Shown here in pieces: positions 53,199 to 62,320 of a stretch of DNA of 64,000 bases. The first letter of the stretch is position 1, and each line of letters starts with the position of its first letter. The notes under the pieces were generated by a model. That model searched no databases. It worked only from the letters and a program-made list of their open reading frames with translations, and was not told where the DNA came from. The DNA comes from Lentilactobacillus raoultii (GTDB lineage Bacteria > Bacillota > Bacilli > Lactobacillales > Lactobacillaceae), in assembly GCF_900411375.1 (NCBI RefSeq), contig NZ_LS422985.1:23950-87949 (forward strand). The letters are read 5' to 3'. The position numbers and the translations under genes are program-made.

Positions 53199-55733
53199 AT
53201 GACTGAAATGAAACGCTTTTACGAAACTTTTCAACCCAAGCATTACAGCTTGTACTTGGATATTAACCGGGAAACTAAAAAGATTGCCGGTAAGACCACT
53301 ATCACAGGGCACGCAACTAAGAAAGCGATTGCCATTCATCAAAGGGACTTAACGGTAGCCAATGTTCAGGCGGATAACCAGAAATTACCGTTTACAATTG
53401 ACCGTGACAACGATGCAATTCGAATTGAATTGCCAAAGTCGGGGGACGTTACCCTAACGATTACTTATACAGCCCCTTTAACCGACAGCATGATGGGGAT
53501 CTACCCGTCGTATTATGAAGTTGATGGTGTTAAGAAACAGATCATCGGCACCCAATTTGAAACCAATTTTGCCCGTCAGGCATTCCCATGTGTTGATGAA
53601 CCGGAAGCTAAGGCAACATTTGATCTGGCCATCAAATACGACGAGCATCCTGGCGAAACAATTTTAAGTAATATGCCGGAGAAAAGGGTGGTCGATGGGG
53701 TGCATTACTTTGACACGACGGTTCGAATGTCGACCTACCTGATTGCGTTTGCCTTTGGTGAGTTACAAAGCAAAATGACCACAACTAAGAGTGGGGTTAA
53801 AGTTGGCGTTTTTGCGACTAAAGCCCATCAACCAAAGGAATTAGATTTTGCCCTCGACATTGCCAAACGGTCAATTGAATTCTACGAGGACTTTTACCAA
53901 ACCCCTTACCCGCTGCCACACTCCTGGCAGTTGGCATTACCTGACTTTTCAGCCGGCGCCATGGAGAACTGGGGATTGGTCACATATCGGGAAGCTTACC
54001 TGGTACTTGATCCCGATAATACGGCTTTGGACACGAAACAGTTAGTCGCAACGGTGATTGCCCATGAATTAGCTCATCAATGGTTCGGTGATCTGGTCAC
54101 GATGAAGTGGTGGGATGATCTGTGGTTAAATGAAAGTTTTGCCAATATGATGGAATATGTCGCAGTTGATGCGCTTGAACCGGATTGGCACATTTGGGAA
54201 ACTTTCCAAACTTCGGAAGCTCCAATGGCACTTCAGCGGGATGCCACCGATGGGGTTCAGTCCGTGCATGTTCAAGTGAACAATCCAGCGGAAATTGACG
54301 CCCTGTTTGACGGCGCAATTGTGTATGCCAAAGGTGCCAGAATGCTGGTCATGGTTCGGGCTTTACTTGGCGATAAGACATTGCGAGCCGGCTTAAAGCA
54401 CTACTTTGAAGCTCACCGTTACGGCAACGCCACTGGAGCTGATTTATGGTCAGCCTTGGGAGAAGCAGCTAATTTAAATGTCGGTGAAATTATGAATTCC
54501 TGGTTGGAGCAACCCGGCTATCCGGTCGTGACTGCTGCGGTGGTTGACGGCCAGCTTACCTTAACTCAACAACAGTTTTTCATTGGGGAAGGCAAAGAAG
54601 TGGGTCGTCAGTGGCAGATTCCATTGAATAGTAACTATTCAGAAGCCCCGAAGATCATGAATCAAAAGCAAGTCACGCTGGGCAATTACCAGGAATTACG
54701 GCAGGCAAACGGCCAGCCATTTAGAGTTAACGTTGGCAATAATTCCCACTTCATTGTGAAATACGACCAGACGTTATTAAATGATATTTTGAATGAGGCT
54801 GACTCGCTGGATTCGATTTCTCAACTGCAATTGCTTCAGGATCTGCTATTTTTGGCAGAAGGTCACCAGGTTTCATACGCCGAGCTGGTGCCATTGTTGC
54901 CAAAATTTGCAGACAGTCAGTCCAATATTGTCAACGTTGGTCTGTATCGAATTGTTAATGAATTAAAGAAATTTGTCACGCCCGCTTCCGATGAGAAGAA
55001 ACAATTACAGGCCTTTGTGAACCAACTGAGTGAAAAGCAGGTTGCCCGATTAGGTTGGCAGATTAAAGCCGGTGAATCAAACGATGATCAGTTAGCTCGA
55101 CCAATCGTTTTGAATGCGGCTTTGTATGCGGAAAATCAACAAGCCATTAAAGCTGCTCATCAGTTATTTACGGCAAATCGTAATCACTTGGCAACATTGC
55201 CGGCAGCCATTCGAGCACTTGTTTTGAGAAATGAAGTGAAGAACTTCGGGAGTGCTGAGCTGTTTGACCAGTTGTTGGCAGCTTATCGACAAACCGCAGA
55301 TGGGAGTTACAAAGCCGATATCTGTGCCGCACTAACTGCCACGACTGATCAAGCTTTAATTACCAAGTTGATTGGGAAATTTGAAGATGCCGATACGATC
55401 AAACCACAGGACTTGCGAGCCTGGTTCCGGGGTGTGCTGGCCAATGATGATGGCCAACAGGCAGCTTGGGATTGGATTCGAAATGATTGGCAATGGTTGG
55501 AAGATACGGTTGGTGGTGACATGGAGTTCACGACCTATATTACGGTGATTGCCGGGATCTTTAAGACGGCGCAGCGGTTGTCTGAATTCAAGGCCTTCTT
55601 TGAACCTAAACTGGCAACGCCGGGGTTAACTCGGGAAATCAAGATGGATACCAAAGTCATTGAAACCCGAGTTCAATTAATTGAAGATGAAAAACAGGCA
55701 GTTAATGAGGCGGTTAATACGATTGTTAAGTAA
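53199..55733 (+). CDS. pepN: Aminopeptidase N (M1 family)
   Basis: An 844-residue zinc metallopeptidase that removes N-terminal amino acids from imported peptides in the cytosol. The exopeptidase motif 'GAMENWG' is near residue 253, the zinc site 'HELAHQW' near 288-294, and the third ligand Glu in 'NESFANMMEY' near 311. The C-terminal ~400 residues are the helical ERAP1-like domain. Length and motifs are those of lactic acid bacterial PepN. No signal peptide. The ATG follows AAGGAGG. It works downstream of the Opp peptide importer encoded earlier in the window. Confidence 0.95.
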   Translation: MTEMKRFYETFQPKHYSLYLDINRETKKIAGKTTITGHATKKAIAIHQRDLTVANVQADNQKLPFTIDRDNDAIRIELPKSGDVTLTITYTAPLTDSMMGIYPSYYEVDGVKKQIIGTQFETNFARQAFPCVDEPEAKATFDLAIKYDEHPGETILSNMPEKRVVDGVHYFDTTVRMSTYLIAFAFGELQSKMTTTKSGVKVGVFATKAHQPKELDFALDIAKRSIEFYEDFYQTPYPLPHSWQLALPDFSAGAMENWGLVTYREAYLVLDPDNTALDTKQLVATVIAHELAHQWFGDLVTMKWWDDLWLNESFANMMEYVAVDALEPDWHIWETFQTSEAPMALQRDATDGVQSVHVQVNNPAEIDALFDGAIVYAKGARMLVMVRALLGDKTLRAGLKHYFEAHRYGNATGADLWSALGEAANLNVGEIMNSWLEQPGYPVVTAAVVDGQLTLTQQQFFIGEGKEVGRQWQIPLNSNYSEAPKIMNQKQVTLGNYQELRQANGQPFRVNVGNNSHFIVKYDQTLLNDILNEADSLDSISQLQLLQDLLFLAEGHQVSYAELVPLLPKFADSQSNIVNVGLYRIVNELKKFVTPASDEKKQLQAFVNQLSEKQVARLGWQIKAGESNDDQLARPIVLNAALYAENQQAIKAAHQLFTANRNHLATLPAAIRALVLRNEVKNFGSAELFDQLLAAYRQTADGSYKADICAALTATTDQALITKLIGKFEDADTIKPQDLRAWFRGVLANDDGQQAAWDWIRNDWQWLEDTVGGDMEFTTYITVIAGIFKTAQRLSEFKAFFEPKLATPGLTREIKMDTKVIETRVQLIEDEKQAVNEAVNTIVK

Positions 55734-55756
55734 CGTCTAACTGAATCATAATGCGC

Positions 55757-55796
55757 TGAAAGGTGTGACTGGGAATTCTGGTCGCGCCTTTTTGTT
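55757..55796. terminator. Terminator between pepN and the SufT-like gene
   Basis: GGTGTGAC pairs with GTCGCGCC using two G-U pairs, followed by TTTTT. It faces two converging genes. Confidence 0.75.
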
Positions 55797-55847
55797 TTAC
55801 CTGTAAGTTAGGGTGGTGAGTGACTAAATTTTTATGTATAGAAAAGG

Positions 55848-56189
55848 CTACCGAACACTAATCCCCAGCATTGCCCGCCCCAGTCGACTGATCCGAGTCA
55901 TCTTCCAAGCAGGTGACCAAACCACTTCCACTGAAACCTTGGTGATTTCATCAAGCTGGCTTAACGCATCGATCAGATCCTTTGGTAAGGTGTCAATGCA
56001 GCCACAGGCAATTTCAGTGAAAGTAATCACTACTTTGCAGTGACCATCTTCGGCCAAATCCACCTTGTAAATGAGACCGAGATTATAAATGTCTAAGCCG
56101 ATCTCCGGATCATAGACGGTTTCAAACTTGTCGACCAGTTGATCCTCAATTGTTTTTGCCCTGTCGTTTAATTCAATGTCTTCTCTCAT
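55848..56189 (-). CDS. MIP18/DUF59 family Fe-S assembly protein (SufT-like)
   Basis: A 113-residue protein with the DUF59 signature 'VYDPEIGLDIYNLGLIYKVDL' near residues 26-46 and a central 'FTEIACGCIDTLPKDL' carrying the reactive Cys. In Gram-positive bacteria SufT-type proteins help mature Fe-S proteins. It lies divergently next to ilvD, whose product is an Fe-S dehydratase; the pairing may be meaningful but is only suggestive. The ATG at 56189 follows AAAGGATGAG. Confidence 0.85.
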   Translation of the reverse strand: MREDIELNDRAKTIEDQLVDKFETVYDPEIGLDIYNLGLIYKVDLAEDGHCKVVITFTEIACGCIDTLPKDLIDALSQLDEITKVSVEVVWSPAWKMTRISRLGRAMLGISVR

Positions 56190-56364
56190 GTAGACTCATC
56201 CTTTCAATTTATGCAGTTGCACATTTTTCATAAATTTAGTTTATTTTTAAGTATATAATTTAATTATATTTTAATCAATACTAGAAAAATAAAAAGTAAG
56301 TGTTAAAATACGATTATAGTTATCTAAGAATAGCTATTATACATAAACTGAAAGGGGTCTATCT

Positions 56365-58065
56365 ATGGCAGATGATCAAAAGCGGGATTTAAGAATCAGG
56401 AGTCATGTTTATGATGGTATGGTTAAATCACCCAACCGAGCTTTGATGCGGGCAACCGGGATGAAAGATGCAGATTTTAAGAAACCGATTGTGGGTGTCA
56501 TCAGTACGTGGGCGGAGAATACCCCATGTAATATGCATTTACGAGGATTTGGCGAAATTGCCAAAAAGAGTGTCATTGACGCCGGTGGCTGGCCGGTTCA
56601 ATTTGGCACGATTACCGTGTCCGATGGCATTTCAATGGGGACGCCCGGGATGCGGTATTCACTGCCCTCTCGTGACATCATTGCCGATTCGGTTGAAACG
56701 GCGATTAAAGGCCACAACTGTGATGCATTCGTGGCCATTGGTGGCTGTGACAAGAATATGCCGGGTTCTATGATTGCAATTGCCAACGCTGAAGTGCCGG
56801 CGATTTTTGTTTACGGCGGGACGATTGCGCCGGGGAAATTAAACGGCAAGGACATTGATTTGGTATCGGTGTTTGAGGCGGTTGGTAAATGGAACCATCA
56901 TGATATGCCGGCTGAAGAAGTTCGCCAAATCGAATGTAACGCCTGTCCGGGACCTGGTGGCTGTGGTGGGATGTATACGGCTAACACCATGGCTTCAGCG
57001 ATCGAGGCTTTAGGGATGAGCTTACCTGGATCGGCCTCACATCCCGCCGCTACGGCAGTTAAGAAGCAGGATGTGGCGGCTGCCGGTCAAGCAGTTCTGA
57101 ATTTATTGAAAAAAGGCATCTATCCCAAAGATATCATGACCCGGGAAGCCTTTGAAAATGCCATTACCGTGGTCATGGCATTGGGTGGCTCTACTAACGC
57201 TACTTTGCATTTACTTGCCATGGCGCATGCAGCCAACGTTGACTTAACGCTGGATGATTTCAATACCTTTCAGAAGAAAGTCCCTCACTTGGCTGATCTG
57301 AAGCCAAGTGGTAAGTACGTCTTCCAAGATCTATACAAGGTCGGCGGGGTGTCCGCAGTGATGAAGTATTTGTTGGCAAATGGGTACTTACATGGCGACT
57401 GCTTAACCGTTACCGGTAAAACATTGGCTGAAAACTTGGCAGAAGTCCCATCACTTAAGGCTGGCCAAAAGGTGATTATGCCGCTTGACCATCCAAAGCG
57501 CAAAGACGGCCCATTAATCATTTTGCACGGCAATTTGGCCCCGGAAGGTGCGGTTGCCAAAGTTTCTGGGGTTAAAGTCCGTCATCATGAAGGGACCGCT
57601 AAAGTTTTTAATAACGAAGAAGATGCTATTGAAGCAGTTTTAGCAGATAAAGTTGTTGATGGTGATGTGGTCGTTGTTCGTTATGTGGGGCCAAAGGGTG
57701 GTCCTGGGATGCCGGAAATGCTGTCGCTGTCTGGAATCTTAGTTGGTAAGGGTCAGGGAGAAACTGTTGCCTTACTAACAGATGGCCGCTTCTCTGGCGG
57801 AACTCATGGGATGGTTGTTGGCCACATTGCACCGGAAGCACAGGATGGCGGGCCAATTGCCTACCTGAAGACCGGCGACAAAGTGATCATTGACCAGGAT
57901 ACCCGTGAATTAACCATGAACGTTTCCGATGAGGAATTGGCAAAACGACGTCAAGAAACCACGATTCCACCATTATACTCACGCGGCGCACTGGGAAAAT
58001 ACGCGCATATTGTTTCCAGTTCGGCCAAAGGTGCTGTCACTGATTTTTGGAATCGGCAAGACTAA
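56365..58065 (+). CDS. ilvD: Dihydroxy-acid dehydratase
   Basis: A 566-residue enzyme of branched-chain amino acid synthesis that dehydrates 2,3-dihydroxy-isovalerate and its homologue. The Fe-S cluster cysteines are visible in 'TPCNMHL', 'GGCDKNMPG' and '[19 protein letters not shown]'. The C-terminal '[20 protein letters not shown]' is diagnostic. The ATG follows GAAAGGGG. It is monocistronic: no other ilv or leu gene is adjacent in this window, so the pathway may be incomplete or its other genes may lie elsewhere. Confidence 0.95.
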   Translation: MADDQKRDLRIRSHVYDGMVKSPNRALMRATGMKDADFKKPIVGVISTWAENTPCNMHLRGFGEIAKKSVIDAGGWPVQFGTITVSDGISMGTPGMRYSLPSRDIIADSVETAIKGHNCDAFVAIGGCDKNMPGSMIAIANAEVPAIFVYGGTIAPGKLNGKDIDLVSVFEAVGKWNHHDMPAEEVRQIECNACPGPGGCGGMYTANTMASAIEALGMSLPGSASHPAATAVKKQDVAAAGQAVLNLLKKGIYPKDIMTREAFENAITVVMALGGSTNATLHLLAMAHAANVDLTLDDFNTFQKKVPHLADLKPSGKYVFQDLYKVGGVSAVMKYLLANGYLHGDCLTVTGKTLAENLAEVPSLKAGQKVIMPLDHPKRKDGPLIILHGNLAPEGAVAKVSGVKVRHHEGTAKVFNNEEDAIEAVLADKVVDGDVVVVRYVGPKGGPGMPEMLSLSGILVGKGQGETVALLTDGRFSGGTHGMVVGHIAPEAQDGGPIAYLKTGDKVIIDQDTRELTMNVSDEELAKRRQETTIPPLYSRGALGKYAHIVSSSAKGAVTDFWNRQD

Positions 58066-58067
58066 AA

Positions 58068-58129
58068 TTTAGATTAACAAAACCGGTGTGATTTAATAAA
58101 TGCGGTCACACCGGTTTTGTTAATCTAAA
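58068..58129. terminator. Very long perfect hairpin terminator after ilvD
   Basis: A perfect 23-bp inverted repeat (58069-58091 and 58106-58128) whose inner part is AACAAAACCGGTGTGA against TCACACCGGTTTTGTT, with a 14-base loop. The arm is longer than needed for a usual terminator. It works for both ilvD and the leftward gene. Confidence 0.85.
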
Positions 58130-58157
58130 AATTTTTAGTTGATTTGATTTTCGAGAA

Positions 58158-58502
58158 TTAGTGGCCTGAACTAATTATATGGATAAACTTGGTGATTGGG
58201 GGAAGTAGGTTCGGAATAATAATGGCAGTTGTGATAACTCCAACAATCCAAGAAACTCTGGTAGACTGGGCGGCAACGGTTGAGTTAAGTGTTTTAACCT
58301 CTGATCTAATTTCTGTAAGACGCTTTTCAATTTCTAGCTGAGAAATTTTAATGTCTTTTTGGATCGAATTAGTCGCCTCATCCAATTTGTTGCGAGTAAC
58401 ATCATGTTTTGAACTATTACCATCATAATTGTCGCTGTTTGATGTGTTAATGGGAACGTCTTGATCTGCAAAAATTCTTGAAATGGTTGCTTTGCTATGC
58501 AT
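58158..58502 (-). CDS. Small unknown protein with coiled coil and C-terminal membrane helix
   Basis: A 114-residue protein I do not recognise. It has an N-terminal polar region, a coiled coil of heptad character (about 50-80, 'IQKDIKISQLEIEKRLTEIRSEVKTL') and a hydrophobic segment near the C-terminus ('VSWIVGVITTAIIIPNLLPPI'). This architecture resembles haemolysin-like XhlA or other tail-anchored proteins of phage origin, but no homology can be claimed. The ATG at 58502 follows AAAGGA; the ATG at 58550 is directly on a TATAAT that looks like the -10 of this gene. Expression is plausible, not certain. Confidence 0.55.
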   Translation of the reverse strand: MHSKATISRIFADQDVPINTSNSDNYDGNSSKHDVTRNKLDEATNSIQKDIKISQLEIEKRLTEIRSEVKTLNSTVAAQSTRVSWIVGVITTAIIIPNLLPPITKFIHIISSGH

Positions 58503-58738
58503 GAGTGTCGCCGTCCTTTGAGAAGTTGCATTTTCTTGGTCCCTTTTCATTATAACAAAATCAGCGGTTACGAACGAACGTTTCCTACCCGACCAAAATT
58601 TCTTTAGTTTTGCTTAATCTTGCTTATATTCTCTTAACATCTTGATAACAAGATATCCGAAATGACTGGTTCTATGGTAAAATCTAACAATAGTTTTAAT
58701 TGTTGAACGACTTATTTTCAGGAAAAGAAGGAGAATCG

Positions 58739-59305
58739 ATGATCCTGGATATTATCATTTTGTTGTTACTGGTTGGTGGCTTAATCAGTGGGTATCGCGC
58801 TGGTTTAATCACCCAATCAGTTCGAATTATCTCGCTGATTCTAGCGTTCGTTGTCGCAATCTATTATTTCCAAGGCACTGCGAATATGGCGATTAACCTG
58901 GCTAAAAAATTGGGGTTGACACCTGGTATTCAATGGCTTTACATTGCTGACATCATTGCGTTTGTGTTACTATTTGCGATGACCCACGCCGTTTATTTGA
59001 TGTTGGGCAGTTATTTAAACGGGCTTGCCAAAATTCCGGGTTTTCACTTGGGCAACGCTTTGCTGGGTTCACTGATTGGTGCGGTCACCCAGTACCTCAT
59101 TGTCTTTTTCGTTTTAAATTGTCTCATTGCGTTTCCAATTTCCTGGGTCCAGACACAGTATCGGTCATCCCAATTATCTCAATGGATTGTGAAAGAAACC
59201 CCAGTTTTGTCAAGGCACGTCACTAAGTCGGCAATCCAGTCAGAAAATGATCGGACGGTCGTTGTTCTAATGCATCGGGAGGCACCAACTAATGAAATGG
59301 GTTAA
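58739..59305 (+). CDS. CvpA-family membrane protein
   Basis: A 188-residue membrane protein with four transmembrane segments of the colicin V production (CvpA) family: 'ILDIIILLLLVGGLISGYRAGLITQ' at the N-terminus is the family hallmark. The ATG at 58739 follows AAGGAG, and an in-frame start at 58700 lacks a site. Its last 14 bases overlap the start of the metalloprotease gene, so the two products are probably made together. The CvpA role in Gram-positive bacteria is not clear; it is linked to envelope maintenance. Confidence 0.82.
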   Translation: MILDIIILLLLVGGLISGYRAGLITQSVRIISLILAFVVAIYYFQGTANMAINLAKKLGLTPGIQWLYIADIIAFVLLFAMTHAVYLMLGSYLNGLAKIPGFHLGNALLGSLIGAVTQYLIVFFVLNCLIAFPISWVQTQYRSSQLSQWIVKETPVLSRHVTKSAIQSENDRTVVVLMHREAPTNEMG

Positions 59306-59987
59306 CCGGGCTGTCGTCGTGATCGTCGTGTTATTGACGCTTAACGTGTTTGTTCAGCCGGGTGCAATGACGTCGATTGGCAAACGGGTCACCAATGCAA
59401 TGGATTTGCCGGGCATGCTGAAGACGGAAATTGATCGAGCAACCAAGCATGTTGAAAATGCGCAGAACACTCAAAATAATTCAAATGCCACGCCGATTGA
59501 GAACATTGTCCAAGGTCGGACGTTATCTAATCACTACTATTATCGATTTGCAGCCAACGTCCCTGATCGGGCTAAGCGGACCTTTTTACAAGCGGTCCGT
59601 CAGTATAATGCAACTGGAATTGTGAAAATAAGTCCACTGACTGACCGGACCAGTTCACAGGTCAATGAGATGACGTTTTACGTTTATCACAAACGATTAC
59701 GGACCGGTAGTGGCTCAGTTGAACTAGGACTTGGCGGTCCCAAAATCTATCCGTGGGTAGGCAGTCATCATGATGATTTAAATCGTGGTAAAGCCGGCCT
59801 TAATATGGAGTATCCTCAAGTGAGTTTACGGCGTTCAGTCGCGTTACATGAAATTGGCCACGTATTAGGATTGGATCATAGCCAGCGACGTGATTCAATT
59901 ATGTTTCCGGTTGACCAAGGCCGCACGCAACTCTCAAAAGAAGATTTGGCAACGCTTAGAAAAATTTACCATCACTCAACAAAATGA
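59292..59987 (+). CDS. Matrixin-type (M10) zinc metalloprotease, secreted
   Basis: A 231-residue protease. The N-terminus is a signal or anchor helix ('AVVVIVVLLTLNVFV', residues 6-20). The catalytic zinc motif is 'HEIGHVLGLDH' near 192-202, followed by the Met-turn 'DSIMFP', which is the full HEXXHXXGXXH plus Met signature of metzincins, matrixin subgroup. There is no obvious cysteine switch, so latency would be by another route. It overlaps cvpA by 14 bases. It is probably membrane-tethered on the outer face; its target is unknown. Confidence 0.85.
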   Translation: MKWVNRAVVVIVVLLTLNVFVQPGAMTSIGKRVTNAMDLPGMLKTEIDRATKHVENAQNTQNNSNATPIENIVQGRTLSNHYYYRFAANVPDRAKRTFLQAVRQYNATGIVKISPLTDRTSSQVNEMTFYVYHKRLRTGSGSVELGLGGPKIYPWVGSHHDDLNRGKAGLNMEYPQVSLRRSVALHEIGHVLGLDHSQRRDSIMFPVDQGRTQLSKEDLATLRKIYHHSTK

Positions 59988-60034
59988 GCTGGTTTCAAGA
60001 TCACTAACGTGATTTGAAACTCAGCTCATTTTTG
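59981..60034. terminator. Terminator between the protease and MATE genes
   Basis: AAAATGAGCTGGTTTCAA pairs with TTGAAACTCAGCTCATTTTT (one mismatch). The stem begins within the protease stop codon. Confidence 0.85.
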
Positions 60035-60040
60035 AGTTAT

Positions 60041-61390
60041 TCAGCGATTTCTAAGGCGGCGATCAACGATGTAGAGGTGATGGTTCTTTTTAGCATTTAG
60101 GATAAGAGCTAAACCAGTTGTCAGTAATTCAGTGATTGGAAAAGTGCCCCAGAAATACGCTAATCCCAGAAACGACAGTAGCCAAGCGATTGGCACTAAC
60201 AGGAATAATTCTCGGGTTAGGCTAACCCAAATACTTTTTTGAAGTTGATTGGTTGCCTGAAAATAAATTACCAACATCATGGAAATTCCGGCCGGCACAA
60301 AACTGCTGCCGATAATTTTGAAAGCGTGAGTGCCGATAGTCAGTAACTTTGGATTAGCACTATAAAGATGAAGCAGTTGGCGGGGAAAGCCAATGAACAC
60401 GATGGTGCCCAAGACTGTCACCGAGCAGGCAATCAGTAGCGCTAATCGGACAGATTCCTTGATTCGCCAAAGTTGCTTGGCACCAAAATTGAAACTGATA
60501 GTTGAAAGCAGCACCTGCTGGAGCCCTTCCAACGGGATGAAAAAGAAGGCCTGTAATTTATAATAAATTCCTAAAACCGTAATTGCCAAGCTGCCAAATG
60601 GCTTAAGGATTAAATTTAAGCCGACAATATAAACCGTATAAAGCGACTGTAACAAAATTGCTGCACTGCCCTGACGGTAGATGGCGCGACAAGCAGCTGG
60701 ACTGAACCGACCATTAAATTGGTAGAAGAAGTGAGACTGGACTGTGACGATTAACACTGCCAACAACTGACCGGTAATGGTTGCCAAAGCTGAACCGGCA
60801 ATGCCCAATTTGGGGAAGCCCCAATCACCAAAAATCAGTAGTGGATTTAGCAGACAATTTAAGAGGTTGCCACTGATTTGGGCGATCATTGGCCATTTCA
60901 TTTGGGCTTTGGCCTGCAATAATTTAGTGAAAATGGCCTCTAAAAAGAGGCTGAAGGACCCTATTAAAATGATGGTGGCATATTTAATTCCCAGGGACTG
61001 AGCGAGTGGATTACTGGTCGAAAGCTGATAGTAAGGGGCCACAGTCACTAGGCCAACGCCGACGATCAACAGATAATTTAAGCCACCCAGAAATAAGCCA
61101 CTTTTGGCAATCACTTCCTGCTGATCAGTTGCCTGTTGACCGTCTAGTCGGGTAATCAAAAGGTTAACGCCGGTCCCGGTTCCGGTGGCTAAGGCGATCA
61201 TGAATAACTGAATCGGGTAAATAATTGCCAGGGCAGTCAGTGCGTTAAGATTATATTGGGCCACAAAGTAACTATCGACTACGTTGTAAACGGACTGCAC
61301 CAGTAATGACAGCATGACTGGCGGGGCCAGTTTCAGCATTAAATCCGGGATTGAGGTTTCTTTTAAATTCGGTTCTTGATGAACAGACAT
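60041..61390 (-). CDS. MATE-family multidrug efflux transporter
   Basis: A 449-residue transporter with twelve predicted transmembrane helices in two homologous halves. The N-terminal 'PDLMLKLAPPVMLSLLVQSVYNVVDSYFVAQY' is typical of the NorM/DinF branch, with similar 'TITGQLLAVLIVTV' sequence in the first half and 'LEGLQQVLLSTISFNFGAKQ' at the start of the second half. It exports drugs or metabolites using Na+ or H+. The ATG at 61390 follows GAGGTGG; a GTG at 61399 overlaps that site. The gene is monocistronic. Confidence 0.87.
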   Translation of the reverse strand: MSVHQEPNLKETSIPDLMLKLAPPVMLSLLVQSVYNVVDSYFVAQYNLNALTALAIIYPIQLFMIALATGTGTGVNLLITRLDGQQATDQQEVIAKSGLFLGGLNYLLIVGVGLVTVAPYYQLSTSNPLAQSLGIKYATIILIGSFSLFLEAIFTKLLQAKAQMKWPMIAQISGNLLNCLLNPLLIFGDWGFPKLGIAGSALATITGQLLAVLIVTVQSHFFYQFNGRFSPAACRAIYRQGSAAILLQSLYTVYIVGLNLILKPFGSLAITVLGIYYKLQAFFFIPLEGLQQVLLSTISFNFGAKQLWRIKESVRLALLIACSVTVLGTIVFIGFPRQLLHLYSANPKLLTIGTHAFKIIGSSFVPAGISMMLVIYFQATNQLQKSIWVSLTRELFLLVPIAWLLSFLGLAYFWGTFPITELLTTGLALILNAKKNHHLYIVDRRLRNR

Positions 61391-61540
61391 TGCCACCACC
61401 TCACTTTGTTCTTATTAATGATAGCACCTGGTAGCTCATAGCAAAGAAAAAGCACCCTGACGCCTGCAAAGAGAAAACGTGGGGTGATCCAAAATAAGTG
61501 ATATTGAATGGTTAACGAAACGTTGATCATGATAGACGGA

Positions 61541-62245
61541 TCATTGATGGTCTCGGCGGTAAATTTCCATTTTCTTTTGAAAGGTCGATTCCGTCACGCC
61601 GTAAGCAGTGAAGGTGATTGCGTTGGCCCCGGCATTGATGGTTTCTTGAATTTGTTCACTGGTTTTACCACCAGATGCGATAATTGGAAAGTGTGGGTTG
61701 ATGTCGGCCAATTGCTGACGCAACCAGCGAACCAGGCTGGCCGTATTTTTACCACCGGCGACATTAAATGCATCGACACCAGCATTGATGCGCTCCTGCA
61801 CGTCGATTGAGTCGTTTACAACGGTGTAAATAATCGGAATATCGACAACGTGTTCAACACTCAAAATGGTTTCAACCTTGGCCGGTGCATTTAAAACAAC
61901 TGCTTGGGCACCGTTTTCTTCGGCAAAACTACCGATAGTCGCTGAGCGCAGGCCCTTGGTCAGTCCACCACCAATGCCAGCTAAAATCGGCACATTTGAA
62001 ACAGCTGAAATAGCGCTCAGAATTTTTGTGTTGGGTGTCCATGGGTAAACGGCCAGCACAGCATCGGCATTACTGTTGGCAATGACCGCGACGTCCATTG
62101 TATAAATGATACTTTTAATGCGTTTACCAAATAGCCGAATACCGGATGCATTTTTAATGACGTCCGGACTTCTGACAATATCCTGTCTGAGTTCAGATGA
62201 AATATCAGGGACAAATTTTTTGTTGGCGTTCGTATTGGAATCCAT
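61541..62245 (-). CDS. TIM-barrel protein of unknown function
   Basis: A 234-residue soluble protein with the alternating pattern of a (beta/alpha)8 barrel. Phosphate-binding type loops are seen at 'PILAGIGGGLTKGLR', 'AGVDAFNVAGGKN' and 'PIIASGGKTSEQI'. This resembles aldolase or epimerase barrels such as KDPG aldolase or NanE, but the catalytic lysine/glutamate pair cannot be assigned with certainty, so I leave it unnamed. The ATG at 62245 follows AAGGAGGAATCAACC. It lies alone between two transporter genes on the same strand. Confidence 0.7.
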   Translation of the reverse strand: MDSNTNANKKFVPDISSELRQDIVRSPDVIKNASGIRLFGKRIKSIIYTMDVAVIANSNADAVLAVYPWTPNTKILSAISAVSNVPILAGIGGGLTKGLRSATIGSFAEENGAQAVVLNAPAKVETILSVEHVVDIPIIYTVVNDSIDVQERINAGVDAFNVAGGKNTASLVRWLRQQLADINPHFPIIASGGKTSEQIQETINAGANAITFTAYGVTESTFQKKMEIYRRDHQ

Positions 62246-62320
62246 GGTTGATTCCTCCTTATCAAATAGGTTATCATTTATTATTATAAGGATCTTGGCA
62301 AGGATTTAAAAGCCGGAAAA

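Noticed and set aside
55834..56043. Plus-strand ORF opposite the SufT-like gene
   Set aside because: It lacks a ribosome binding site and lies fully antisense to a recognisable DUF59 gene.
56190..56364. T-box or attenuator before ilvD
   Set aside because: The leader is short and lacks the T-box sequence, a specifier hairpin and a terminator.
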